From JAHEFU01 sp041395205 (GTDB lineage: Bacteria > 4484-113 > JAFGCY01), in NCBI GenBank assembly GCA_041395205.1, contig JAWLAZ010000001.1, positions 1,812,024 to 1,876,023 on the forward strand: a stretch of 64,000 nucleotides of DNA, read 5' to 3'. Under the pieces are notes generated by a model. The model saw only the letters and a program-made list of their open reading frames with translations, was not told the origin of the DNA and ran no database searches. This document shows, one piece after another, positions 52,520 to 62,590 of this stretch (positions are counted from its first letter, which is position 1; each line of letters begins with the position of its first letter). Made by a program: the position numbers and the translations under genes.

Positions 52520-54601
52520 ATGAGGACACTGCAAATCCTGGCTCTACTGCTGCTGCTGGCGGGCAACGGCCTCGCGTCATCCTGTTCCGGCCAGGGCCGG
52601 GTTCCGGCTGAACCACAGCTTGCAGCACCCGGAAAGCCCCAGCTCCCCACGCCGCAACAGCTTGAGAAACGGGCGGTTTCCGCCACCTTCCCGCATTTCC
52701 GGCTGGCCAGCGATTTCGTGCCGGATGCCACGGTCCGGACCCTGCCAGGGCTCGCGCTTGGCCAGCGGATCTTCCAGCCGGATTACGACAGTGCCGGAAG
52801 CGGCAGCGGGCCGGCCTGGGCCGTCTACGGCATCCTGCTCAGCGACTACAGCGGACCCGATGAGATTCATCTGGACTGGGCGAGCGCTCCGGCGGCGGCG
52901 GATACCTACATCGGCATCGCCAACTTCAGCACCAAGCGCTGGGACTGGAGCCAGCCGGCGGATGTCAGCCTCGTCGGCACCGCCCTCGACCCTGACCATA
53001 CGAGTGCCACGGATGTGCTGTACATCGCCGTGCTGCTGACCGGAACATCGGAGGCGGTCCTCAACTGGGTGCGCGCCGGCGGCAACATTGCGCCGATCGT
53101 GAGCTTCGACGCTTCCGTGCGGGCCGGGTTCGGCAGCGTGACCAGCACACTCGTGGCCAGCGGCGTGGACCCGGAAGGCACGCCGGTGCAGTTTGAGTTT
53201 GACGCGTTCGGCAGTGGCAGCTTTGCTGACAACGGTGCCAGCGGCATCGTGGCGGATGTGCTGTATGCCTCTCCCGGAGCCTATCACCCGGTGGTGCGCG
53301 TGACGGATGGCGATGGCGGGGTATCGGAGGAGACGATCACCATCGGCGTCGGCTGGGTGCACAGCTACGGCGGCTCCGGCTATGAGGGCCTGAATGCCGC
53401 CGCGCCCTACGCCGGTGGCGCCCTGCTGGCTGCCGGGATCACGAACACCTGGACCCCGGCCTTTGACCGCGGCCTGATCGCAGCCTGGCAGCCGACGGGG
53501 AACTTCGCCAATGGCAACAATTTCGGCAATGCAAGTGCCACGAGCGAATTCACCTGCCTGAAGACGAATGTCAACAACTTCGCGATCATCGGCGGGTTCA
53601 CGGCCGAACCCCCGGATTTTGACCAGGACCACTACGTGGCACTGCTGAACCAGACCGGGACCATCCTCTACCAGAAGCTGATCAGCTCACCGGATTCCGA
53701 GTCCGGGATGGATGCCGCGATTGACGACTCTGCCAACGCCGTGGTCGTCTGCAGCTACGGCACCGGGGGCGATACCGGCCTGCTGCTGCTGCGGATTGAC
53801 ACCGGGGGCAGCATCGTACTGCAGAAGCTCTTGAGCGGAAGCGGGCCGCTGAGCGATCCCAGAGTGCATCTGGACCAGGCTGGCAACATCTACATCTGCG
53901 CCGGGATGGACCGCAGCCCCCTGCCTGGCAATGACATCGTGGCCATGCAGCTGGATCCGGCGGGCGTCCTGCAGTGGGCCAGACGCCTGAATACGCCGTT
54001 CCGTGCCGAGCTGCGCGGGATGGTTGCGGATGCTGATGCACTCTACATCAGCGGTACGATCAATGCGGAGATGCCTGGGGTGGCCGATGGCGGCTACCTG
54101 GCCTGCATCGGGCTCGACGGGCAGTTCGGCTGGAACCGGCGGCTGGACTTCGGCAATCCGAATGCAGGCTGGACCAGGCTGACAATCGACCAGCGCAATG
54201 GCGAGCTGATGCTCTGCGGCATCACGTCCAACCAGGGAGGCGCGGACTTCAGCCTGTGCGGCCTGCTGGCCCGCTACAGTAACGTCGGCGAACTTCTGTA
54301 CATCAATGCCTACAACCAGCCGAACATCAACAACCAGTTCATTGATATCGCGTATGACCGGGACGGAGGGTTCTATGTGGTCGGTTCGGGACAGGGTGTC
54401 ACGGGGGATTTCTACGAACCGAGCTACACGGCGTTCAACGATGTGCTGGGCTGGGAAAGCATCAGTCTCACCATTGCTGATGCCGTGGCCGCCATCACGA
54501 ACTGGGATGCGGCGTTTGCGGCGAATGACGCCCCGCCGCCGGTCTTCGATGCACCAGCCGGCAGCAGCGATGCCATCGTGATGCGCTGGTTTCAGCCCTG
54601 A
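52520..54601 (+). CDS. Surface lipoprotein-like protein with RWxW module, PKD-like domain and propeller (1)
   Basis: A 693-residue exported protein: hydrophobic signal ending GLASSC, the shared module at about 98-195 (GIANFSTKRWDWSQ, LYIAVLLTG), a PKD-like domain (about 200-275, RVTDGDGGVSEETI), then repeats of the type DQAGNIYICAG and VAMQLDPAGVLQWARRL resembling the SBBP/delta-60 kind of beta-propeller (about 280-640). It ends in MRWFQP, exactly as its tandem paralogue. Start at the second of two adjacent ATGs, six nt from GGAG. No catalytic residues seen. Confidence 0.83.
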   Translation: MRTLQILALLLLLAGNGLASSCSGQGRVPAEPQLAAPGKPQLPTPQQLEKRAVSATFPHFRLASDFVPDATVRTLPGLALGQRIFQPDYDSAGSGSGPAWAVYGILLSDYSGPDEIHLDWASAPAAADTYIGIANFSTKRWDWSQPADVSLVGTALDPDHTSATDVLYIAVLLTGTSEAVLNWVRAGGNIAPIVSFDASVRAGFGSVTSTLVASGVDPEGTPVQFEFDAFGSGSFADNGASGIVADVLYASPGAYHPVVRVTDGDGGVSEETITIGVGWVHSYGGSGYEGLNAAAPYAGGALLAAGITNTWTPAFDRGLIAAWQPTGNFANGNNFGNASATSEFTCLKTNVNNFAIIGGFTAEPPDFDQDHYVALLNQTGTILYQKLISSPDSESGMDAAIDDSANAVVVCSYGTGGDTGLLLLRIDTGGSIVLQKLLSGSGPLSDPRVHLDQAGNIYICAGMDRSPLPGNDIVAMQLDPAGVLQWARRLNTPFRAELRGMVADADALYISGTINAEMPGVADGGYLACIGLDGQFGWNRRLDFGNPNAGWTRLTIDQRNGELMLCGITSNQGGADFSLCGLLARYSNVGELLYINAYNQPNINNQFIDIAYDRDGGFYVVGSGQGVTGDFYEPSYTAFNDVLGWESISLTIADAVAAITNWDAAFAANDAPPPVFDAPAGSSDAIVMRWFQP

Positions 54602-54696
54602 TGCGGCAGCCTCGGCCAATTGGCCCTGGATTACCGCAGTTCTTCACTCAGCCGGAGGCCGTCCGGCGCTTTTCCATTTCCAATCCGGAGATTCAA

Positions 54697-56745
54697 ATGA
54701 AGCGAATGCTGAGCCTGATCTGTGTGCTGGGACTGCTGGTCCTGACTGCCTGCGGTGGCGGCGCTGCACCCTCCGCACCCGCCGACCCGCTGCCGGTCTC
54801 CATACTGCACGGCCTGCCGACGGTGGACAGCCTGCGTGAAGTCAGCGCCGGGGAACCGGTACCGCGCTTTTCGCTGGCCGACGCCTTCCTCGCCGGAGCC
54901 AGCCAGCAGACCACGGGCGGCACGAGTGGCGGCAGCCTGCTGTTCCAGCCCGACTTCCCGGGCAGTGGCCCGGCCTGGGCGATCTACGGCCTGGACCTGA
55001 GCAGCTACAACGGTCCGGACGAGGCCACCCTGCAGTGGACCACCGAACCGGCCGGGGGCCAGCTCTACATCGGTGTTGCCAACTTTTCCAGCAGCCGCTG
55101 GGACTGGCAGCTCGCGGATGACCCCTCCCAGCTCAGTGTGCCCACCGACGCCGCGCACCGCGGCCCCAGCGGCCGGCTGTTCCTCAGCGTGCTCGTGATG
55201 GGCAGCGCGGAAGCGGAACTGGACTGGCTGCGCATCGGTGGCAACATTTCGCCGGTCGTGGAACTCTTCGCGGACCTCAGTACCGGCAGCGTGCCGCTGT
55301 CGGTGACACTCACGGCGGTCGCTTCCGACCTGGACGGCGAGATTATCCTGTTCAGCTTCGACGAACTCGGTGACGGCAACTTCGTCACGAACGGCACGAC
55401 CGCTGAATGGAGCGTGACCTATACAGACCCGGGGGTCTTCCTGCCGGTGGTCAAGGTCAATGACAACGAGGGTGGGGAATCCACGGCTGAGACCCGGATC
55501 GGCGCCGGCTGGATCCACAGTTACGGTGAGGCGGGCTACGACAGCGCCGGTGACTGCATTCAGGGGCCGGACGGGACGCTCCTGCATACCGGGCTTGCCA
55601 ACTCATGGGGGCAGGGTGGCAACGAGTGCGCACTGCTGTCCTGGGATGCCACTGGCCAGCCGGGCATGCAGTTCTGCTTCGGAACCAGCAACGGCGAGAC
55701 CTTCAACAGCATCCGCAGGAACGACAACGGAGAGATCCTGATGTGCGGCAGCATGTTCGATTCAGGCAGTTTCAGCAACTCACCCGTGCTCATGAAATGC
55801 GATTCCGCCGGCGACATCGTCTACCAGAAGCAGATGCTCACCCAGAATGGAACAACAGTCAATGGCGCGATCATCGCCCCCAACGGGATCGTGACCTTCG
55901 CCGGTGCCAACAGGAAGGATGACGTCTCAGGAATCGACCTCGTGCGCATCGGCACCAACGGCATCGTCGCCACCCAGCGGCGCTATGAAGCGGCGGGCAG
56001 CCTCCTGAGCCCGCAGCTCTACCGCGACTCCGGCAACAATACGTACCTGCTCTGCTCGGAAAGCAGTGCTGACGGCAGTGACCTGCGCGTGATCGTGCTC
56101 AGTCCCACGCTGGAGCTGATCTGGAGCAAGGTGCACCACACGATCGGGGACTTCCGGCTGGGCGAGGCGCTCATCGCCGGCAACAGTCTCGTGATCTGTG
56201 GAGGTCTGAATTCCCCGATCGAGGGAGAATCCGGCCCGATTGTCTTCTCCGTCACTGCAGCCGAGGGCAATCTGGAATGGCAGAGCCGCCTGGACTTCGG
56301 TGGCCAGGGAACCTGGCTGGGACTGACCCGCCAGGAAGCCACGGGCGATCTGTTCCTCGTCGGCGGAATCCCCAACCAGGACGTGTCTGACCCGGCCTCC
56401 TGCGGGATCATCGGCCGCTGCAGCGCGAATGGAGTCATCCAGGAAGTCCAGGCCTTCAACCAGGCGAACTTCAACAACAGCTTTGACGGCATCGTGGAGG
56501 CTCCGGACGGCAGCTTCTACATCACCGGCACCGGGCCCGACAACAACGGCAGCTGGTATGAACCGGATTTCCTGCAGTTCCTTGAATCCGCGAACTGGAC
56601 CACGCAGCCCCTCACCTTCAAGGTCTCCACCGTCGGTGTCGTGGACTGGACAGCCCTGCGCAGTGACCTGGATGTCCCCGCGCCGGTGCTGGACAGCGGC
56701 GGCGGCAGCAATGACATGCTGGTAATGCGCTGGTTCCAGCCCTAG
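54697..56745 (+). CDS. Surface lipoprotein with RWxW module, PKD-like domain and propeller (2)
   Basis: A 682-residue lipoprotein (LVLTAC, Cys18), tandem paralogue of the preceding gene with the same layout: module at about 93-190 (GVANFSSSRWDWQ, LFLSVLVMG), PKD-like domain (about 195-265, KVNDNEGGESTAE), propeller repeats (VLSPTLELIWSKV, GDLFLVGGI) and the identical end MRWFQP. GGAG six nt before the ATG at 54697 and the lipobox decide the start, although the frame is open from an ATG overlapping the previous stop codon. Both probably face the cell surface and bind a shared partner. Confidence 0.87.
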   Translation: MKRMLSLICVLGLLVLTACGGGAAPSAPADPLPVSILHGLPTVDSLREVSAGEPVPRFSLADAFLAGASQQTTGGTSGGSLLFQPDFPGSGPAWAIYGLDLSSYNGPDEATLQWTTEPAGGQLYIGVANFSSSRWDWQLADDPSQLSVPTDAAHRGPSGRLFLSVLVMGSAEAELDWLRIGGNISPVVELFADLSTGSVPLSVTLTAVASDLDGEIILFSFDELGDGNFVTNGTTAEWSVTYTDPGVFLPVVKVNDNEGGESTAETRIGAGWIHSYGEAGYDSAGDCIQGPDGTLLHTGLANSWGQGGNECALLSWDATGQPGMQFCFGTSNGETFNSIRRNDNGEILMCGSMFDSGSFSNSPVLMKCDSAGDIVYQKQMLTQNGTTVNGAIIAPNGIVTFAGANRKDDVSGIDLVRIGTNGIVATQRRYEAAGSLLSPQLYRDSGNNTYLLCSESSADGSDLRVIVLSPTLELIWSKVHHTIGDFRLGEALIAGNSLVICGGLNSPIEGESGPIVFSVTAAEGNLEWQSRLDFGGQGTWLGLTRQEATGDLFLVGGIPNQDVSDPASCGIIGRCSANGVIQEVQAFNQANFNNSFDGIVEAPDGSFYITGTGPDNNGSWYEPDFLQFLESANWTTQPLTFKVSTVGVVDWTALRSDLDVPAPVLDSGGGSNDMLVMRWFQP

Positions 56746-56775
56746 ATACTCAGCAACTTCACTCTGATCTGTGGC

Positions 56776-59133
56776 ATGATACAGGCCACGATGCGGGGAG
56801 TGGCAGCGCGAATCAGGCAGTGGCTGGACGGGTTGAATGACAACCCGGTGGTCACGCTGCTCGAGCGCCGCCGGCATGCCGGTCCGGAGGGCAACCTCGG
56901 CTGGCTCTCCCGGCCGCTGTTCCTGCTGAGTGCCGGCCTGCTGGCCTGGTTCCTCTGCTCGCAGCTCAGTGAGCAGCACATGCTGCTGAGCCTGCAACCC
57001 GCGATGGGCTGCAACCCGCTCTACGTCAACTGCGCACGGATCAGCGCTGTCAACATCCTGCTGGCGTTCTACGCCGGGCTCTGCCTGCTGCTGGCGCTCT
57101 CGCGGATGCTCACGGCGCTCGGGCACGGGATCCAGCTGCTGGCAACGCATCCCGCCGGCAGCAGCGGCCTGCACCTTGATGAACTGCTGCGCACGGCACC
57201 GCTCAGTGAGAAGCTGGTACTGCAGGGCCTGCTCTGGTTCCACCTGCGCTCCATCCTAGCCGTGCTCTGGGTACCGCTCGCGGTCGCGGCCTATGTGATC
57301 GCGCTGTTCATTGCCGATGGGCACATCGACCGCGGCGATCCGCCCCTGCAGCCGGATTACCTGCTGGTGCTCATCCTCCCACTGCTCTGCGGGGCCCTGT
57401 TCTGCCTGCTCTGCAGCGGGCTCGTGATGTTCGGAATCTTCCTCGGCTCACGCATTCCCTCGCCGCGCATCTCCCAGGCCGTGTTCTGGCTGCTGGCGGC
57501 GGGCTATGTGTACATGCTGCACGTTGCCAGCCGGGGAGCGGTGGAGCTCGGACTGGCGCTGGATCTGCTGCGCGGCGGGCGTCAGGCCTGGCTGTTCAGC
57601 GGCGTGACAGTGCTCCTGATCCTGCTGCTCACGATCCGCATCTTCCGTGAGCTGGGTGAAACGGCGATCCGCCGCATGGCGCTGCGGCCCCAGGGACATG
57701 TGCCGGGCAGCGGCGGGATCTACCAGAATGTCCGGCATGCCCTGCGCAATCAGCTCGGCACGGAGGCCTTCCTGCGCTGGGCGATCCTGCTTGCCCCGCT
57801 CGGCTATGCCGTGCTGCTGCTTGGCGAGAGCTTCCAGCACCAGCCGCTGCAGTACCGCAGTGACGACGAACTGCTGAGTTGGTACCACCGCTATCTGGAG
57901 CGCAGCCTGCAGCGCCAGGTGGACGGCAGCCCGGTCTGCGGGCGGATTCCCACGGCCTGGGCCCTGCACAGCACCGTGGATGACAGCCCGCGGCTGCGCC
58001 CCGAGGAGGATCTCCTGGAGCGGGTGGACTGGCATTTCCGGGATGACTGGCGCTGGCATCAGCTCAAGCTGGACCTCCACCGCAACACTGAGGATCCGGA
58101 ACTGGTTGCCAATTCACGGGGGGCCGCTGACAACCGTGAGCTGGCGCGGATGCTTTTGGAGGGCGTTGTGCCTGAGGAGATCAGCGATCCGCGTATCCGG
58201 CTCGTCTACACGCTGGATGCCTGGCCCCAGCTGGAGGAGCTGCTGGATGAGCTGGAGTCCGTGCATCATGCCGGGCAGGAAGGTGACGATGAACTGCGCA
58301 GCGCACTCTGGCAGCTGAAGGACAGCCTGCGCAGCGCGATCATTGACGATGCAAGACAGTGCAACGAGGCCTTCCCGCTCTATGCGCTGGGCATGACTGA
58401 TTACGGTGATACCCGGGATGAATGGCTCAGTTTGCTGAGCCTGGCTGACGACATGCCCTGTGACACCCTCGGCGTGAATGGCCCGGCGCTGCTGGCAGCC
58501 GGGATCGCGGCGGATCTGGAGCATCTGCCGGACATGCAGGTGATGGCACTCGCGGACAGTTCGCACATCCTCAGTGACAGGCATCCGCTGCTGCCTGACA
58601 ACTGGATGATCCGTTCGGTCAGCTACAACCTGCCGGCCTTCATGGGTCCGCATGAACTGAGCCATGTCAACCGCGCCCTGGCCCGCACTGCCGTTGCCAA
58701 TGACAGCGGCCCGGAAGTCAGCAGCTGGTGCCAGGACTGCCTGCACATGACGATGTGGAGGCTGCCTTCCGCCTACGAATTGCCGGAGCCAGCCGCCATC
58801 AGCATCAACCAGCGGAAGTTCCTCGGCAGCGAGATCGACGGCGACTTCGCCGCCACGCTCTGGTTCCAGCTCAACGACTTCCACACCTTCCGGCTGGGGG
58901 TGATGCCCGGTCAGCGCAGCAGCTTTGTCAGTATCGAGCGTGAGCGGCTGCCCTGGCTGGCGGAGCTGTTCAGTCTCGGACGCAGCAATGCGATCCTCGA
59001 ACTGGAGTCACGCACGGCCTTCGAGGAACTGCAGGATTTCCTGATCTGGCAATCCAGTTATGCCGAAGCAGTGCTGGACATCGGCGAGATGAATCTGGAG
59101 GGTGCAGCGCGAAAGGAGGAGGATGAGGAGTGA
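56776..59133 (+). CDS. Membrane protein with seven helices and large C-terminal domain
   Basis: A 785-residue protein. After DNPVVTLLERRRHAG, about seven membrane helices lie between residues 47 and 353 (LFLLSAGLLAWFL, NILLAFYAGLCLLLAL, ILAVLWVPLAVAAYVIAL, LLVLILPLLCGALFCLL and others). The N-terminal pattern (NPV..E.R) and helix distribution vaguely resemble ABC-2 permeases, but no ATPase gene is adjacent. The last 430 residues are soluble and helical, acidic, ending in KEEDEE. Family unknown. ATG at 56776, or at 56791; no strong ribosome site. It comes 30 nt after the lipoprotein gene, so it may export or organise those lipoproteins. Confidence 0.75.
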   Translation: MIQATMRGVAARIRQWLDGLNDNPVVTLLERRRHAGPEGNLGWLSRPLFLLSAGLLAWFLCSQLSEQHMLLSLQPAMGCNPLYVNCARISAVNILLAFYAGLCLLLALSRMLTALGHGIQLLATHPAGSSGLHLDELLRTAPLSEKLVLQGLLWFHLRSILAVLWVPLAVAAYVIALFIADGHIDRGDPPLQPDYLLVLILPLLCGALFCLLCSGLVMFGIFLGSRIPSPRISQAVFWLLAAGYVYMLHVASRGAVELGLALDLLRGGRQAWLFSGVTVLLILLLTIRIFRELGETAIRRMALRPQGHVPGSGGIYQNVRHALRNQLGTEAFLRWAILLAPLGYAVLLLGESFQHQPLQYRSDDELLSWYHRYLERSLQRQVDGSPVCGRIPTAWALHSTVDDSPRLRPEEDLLERVDWHFRDDWRWHQLKLDLHRNTEDPELVANSRGAADNRELARMLLEGVVPEEISDPRIRLVYTLDAWPQLEELLDELESVHHAGQEGDDELRSALWQLKDSLRSAIIDDARQCNEAFPLYALGMTDYGDTRDEWLSLLSLADDMPCDTLGVNGPALLAAGIAADLEHLPDMQVMALADSSHILSDRHPLLPDNWMIRSVSYNLPAFMGPHELSHVNRALARTAVANDSGPEVSSWCQDCLHMTMWRLPSAYELPEPAAISINQRKFLGSEIDGDFAATLWFQLNDFHTFRLGVMPGQRSSFVSIERERLPWLAELFSLGRSNAILELESRTAFEELQDFLIWQSSYAEAVLDIGEMNLEGAARKEEDEE

Positions 59134-59719
59134 TGACAACAGGACGGTAGCAGGCCGTTTACGGCCTGTCCCGGCGTGAACGCCGGGCTACCTTCCGCCC
59201 GACCCGACGAAACTTGCTTTCGTCGCAGCACCAGCCTGGATTCTCCTTCCGTCTCGTGCAAGCACTCGACGGTCTGCAATGCAGCTCGAAGCAAAGCTCC
59301 TCGCTGATTGCACGAAGCGCCGATGTTCTCCTGCAACTTCCGCGCGACCCGCTGGCAGCGAATGCGCCAGCGCAGCGCCAGACTGCTGAAGCTTCAGCTG
59401 AAGCAGTATTGCAACACAACTTCCGCCCGACCCGACGAAACTTGTTTTCGCCCCAGCGCCAGACTGCCGAGCGCTGTATCTTCAACCCGACCCGGATGCG
59501 CGGATGCGCAGCCGCAGGGTCAGACTGCCGAGCGCTCGCGCGAGGCAGAAAATCAAATGGGCAGGCACATGGCCTGCCCAGCAGGTATCGCGGCTTTGGG
59601 GGAATGCATTTACTGCGACACCTTACAGCTTAAATAGACACCGTCTCAGCAAGCTGTGATACGTTTTCCCGCACGAAATTCGCAATATTGCGAATTGCAG
59701 CAATCCGTCCGCGCCCTGC
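59134..59719. repeat. Non-coding, repeat-rich stretch
   Basis: No gene is supported. A 43-nt element occurs at 59192-59234 and 59420-59462 (39 of 43 identical; first 25 exact), containing CGACGAAA facing TTTCGTCG as a hairpin in copy one. A 16-nt word CAGACTGCCGAGCGCT occurs at 59460-59475 and 59521-59536, with a diverged copy near 59379. Other hairpins: CCGGCG/CGCCGG (59171-59186), GGCAGGC/GCCTGCC (59561-59580). The 20-bp palindrome at 59677 ends the region. Confidence 0.75.
59677..59696. promoter_or_regulatory. Perfect 20-bp palindrome
   Basis: AATTCGCAATATTGCGAATT, fully self-complementary, 23 nt beyond the gatB stop codon. No T-run follows on either strand, so it is not a classical terminator; it may be a protein-binding site or transcript-end hairpin. 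Confidence 0.6.
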
Positions 59720-61162
<1,443 letters not shown>

Positions 61163-61168
61163 AGCAGT

Positions 61169-61174
61169 ATTGTA
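61169..61174 (-). promoter_or_regulatory. -10 box of gatB, leaderless
   Basis: TACAAT on the minus strand followed by 6 nt and the ATG of gatB; no ribosome-binding purine run lies between. Confidence 0.6.
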
Positions 61175-61256
61175 GGGCAGTGCGTTTCTGCGGAAGTGTC
61201 AGTGGCTGACTATGCATCTCATTTGGTCAGAAAATTTCTCATTTATTGCCAATGGA

Positions 61257-61289
61257 TTGACACGTGTGTGTGTGTGTGTGTGTTACTTT
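61257..61289 (+). promoter_or_regulatory. Promoter with (GT)10 tract between -35 and -10
   Basis: A perfect TTGACA (61257-61262) is followed by C, ten GT units (61264-61283) and TACTTT (61284-61289), which is a reasonable -10. The present spacer is 21 nt; loss of two units would give 17, the optimum. The repeat therefore sits where a change in copy number would switch transcription of the genes at 61325 and 61748. Confidence 0.6.
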
Positions 61290-61324
61290 CTCGGATAGGG
61301 AAACCAGCTAGGGGAGTATGGAAG

Positions 61325-61708
61325 ATGAGAAAGATCATTTTCCTGGCAATGACGATGCTGATTGTCATGGCAGGCATTGCGCAGGCGAAGGAAGGCTGCA
61401 GGTGCGGAAGAATGATTGGTTATCTGGAATTCAACAATCCCGAGGTTATATCGTATATGATTTCCAGTGGCAAATCTGTCACGTACATCTATCAAGGAAG
61501 TCCGAATCAAACTTGGCGTGTCTGCTTCTGCGCTACTGCAACACCCATATGCAAGTCACAGACATATTCTTACGAGCCATCAGGACCATGGAAACTCAGT
61601 CCCGAGACGCAAGGAGATGATACTTTTTACTTGGAAGGATCAAATGGGAAATGCCAGTGGCGTAACGGAAGTGCAGGACCGGAGTGTAAGGATATTAACT
61701 GTACATAA
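61325..61708 (+). CDS. Small secreted cysteine-rich protein
   Basis: A 127-residue exported protein: signal peptide of about 21 residues (LAMTMLIVMAGIAQA) and a mature part with eight cysteines (CRC, CFC and four single ones), which could form four disulfide bonds. No family recognised. The DNA is AT-richer than the genome. Start ATG at 61325 follows AGGGGAG. The frame is open far upstream through antisense of gatB, which is only a shadow. It is the first gene behind the (GT)10 promoter and 39 nt before a second exported protein. Confidence 0.7.
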   Translation: MRKIIFLAMTMLIVMAGIAQAKEGCRCGRMIGYLEFNNPEVISYMISSGKSVTYIYQGSPNQTWRVCFCATATPICKSQTYSYEPSGPWKLSPETQGDDTFYLEGSNGKCQWRNGSAGPECKDINCT

Positions 61709-61747
61709 AAAAGATTCTTTGACCAGATTATCTCAAGGAGAATTTAC

Positions 61748-62416
61748 ATGAAGACAATTATTCTCTCCCTGTTGATGATAACCGGAATGATGATTTCCGG
61801 AGCTAATGCCCAGTCCTCCATCGAGGATGAGATGGTGCAGGGCTTCAAGGCGGAAGCTGTCACGCGCAGCCTGGAACTGCAGACCATCCGGGAGCGTCTG
61901 GAAGCTGACTCATACAGCAGCGAAGAGCAGCGCATGATGGATGTACGCCAGTACCTGTTCAATGCCGTGCTGACGGTGTACCTGGGTAAACTGGCAGCGA
62001 TCAATACATATGGGTCGGATGTGCTTGCCACTAACAACGACCCGCTGGAGCTGGTGGACCTGGGCTATCTGCCGAGCTGGCCTGGCAATCCCTTCAACGA
62101 CTGGGAGCCGATGCAGGTGTTTTCAACAGCAGATCCCTTCTCGCCGGGAGATCTGGTCGTGGAACTCTGCCCCTCCAGCGCCTATAGTTCGTTCCCCGAG
62201 ACCGGGGCTGCGCCTTACTCATTCAACATCTATGTATACGGTGCTGACATCATTCCGGAGTTTGATGCCAACGCATGGGTGCTCAAGGCAAACAAGTCCT
62301 GGAGCAGTATTCCTGAAGGTGCACTGTTCAGTCAGAGTTTCCACATGAGCAGTGATGAGGAGGACAGACAGGGCGCAGCCCGTGCTGCGCAGGAGAATCA
62401 GGGAGATTCTGAGTAA
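61748..62416 (+). CDS. Exported protein of unknown function with pseudopilin-like segment
   Basis: A 222-residue exported protein (signal ends SGANAQ, about residue 22). After a helical part rich in Glu and Arg, ELVDLGYLPSWPGNPFNDW recalls the C-terminal region of type II/IV pilin-like proteins (LV..GYLP..P.NP), but no prepilin cleavage motif exists, so it is not a pilin itself. The tail is acidic with DEEDRQ. Only one Cys. AAGGAG before the ATG. Co-transcribed with the cysteine-rich protein, ended by the terminator at 62453. Confidence 0.75.
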   Translation: MKTIILSLLMITGMMISGANAQSSIEDEMVQGFKAEAVTRSLELQTIRERLEADSYSSEEQRMMDVRQYLFNAVLTVYLGKLAAINTYGSDVLATNNDPLELVDLGYLPSWPGNPFNDWEPMQVFSTADPFSPGDLVVELCPSSAYSSFPETGAAPYSFNIYVYGADIIPEFDANAWVLKANKSWSSIPEGALFSQSFHMSSDEEDRQGAARAAQENQGDSE

Positions 62417-62452
62417 CTCAGAACTACACAGATTTTCAGAGAGTATCGATTG

Positions 62453-62480
62453 CCCGTCGGCAGGTCCGGCGGGTTTTTTC
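62453..62480 (+). terminator. Terminator of the secreted-protein operon
   Basis: CCCGTCGG (62453-62460) pairs with CCGGCGGG (62466-62473) with one G-T pair, loop CAGGT, then six T. Confidence 0.85.
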
Positions 62481-62590
62481 TTGCCCACTGGTCCAAGGTG
62501 AACCCTGTACCAAACCTGCACGGCGGTCCACAATCAGCGGGGCAGCGGCGGTACCTTCACTCCAGCAACCCTTGCTATACAGGAGTGAGC

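Noticed and set aside
56776..59133. ABC transporter permease
   Set aside because: Only the NPV..E.R start is suggestive; no ATPase gene adjacent, and the large C-terminal domain does not fit.
59134..59640. Short frames in the repeat-rich stretch as genes
   Set aside because: They arise from the repeats, lack ribosome sites and have no protein-like composition.
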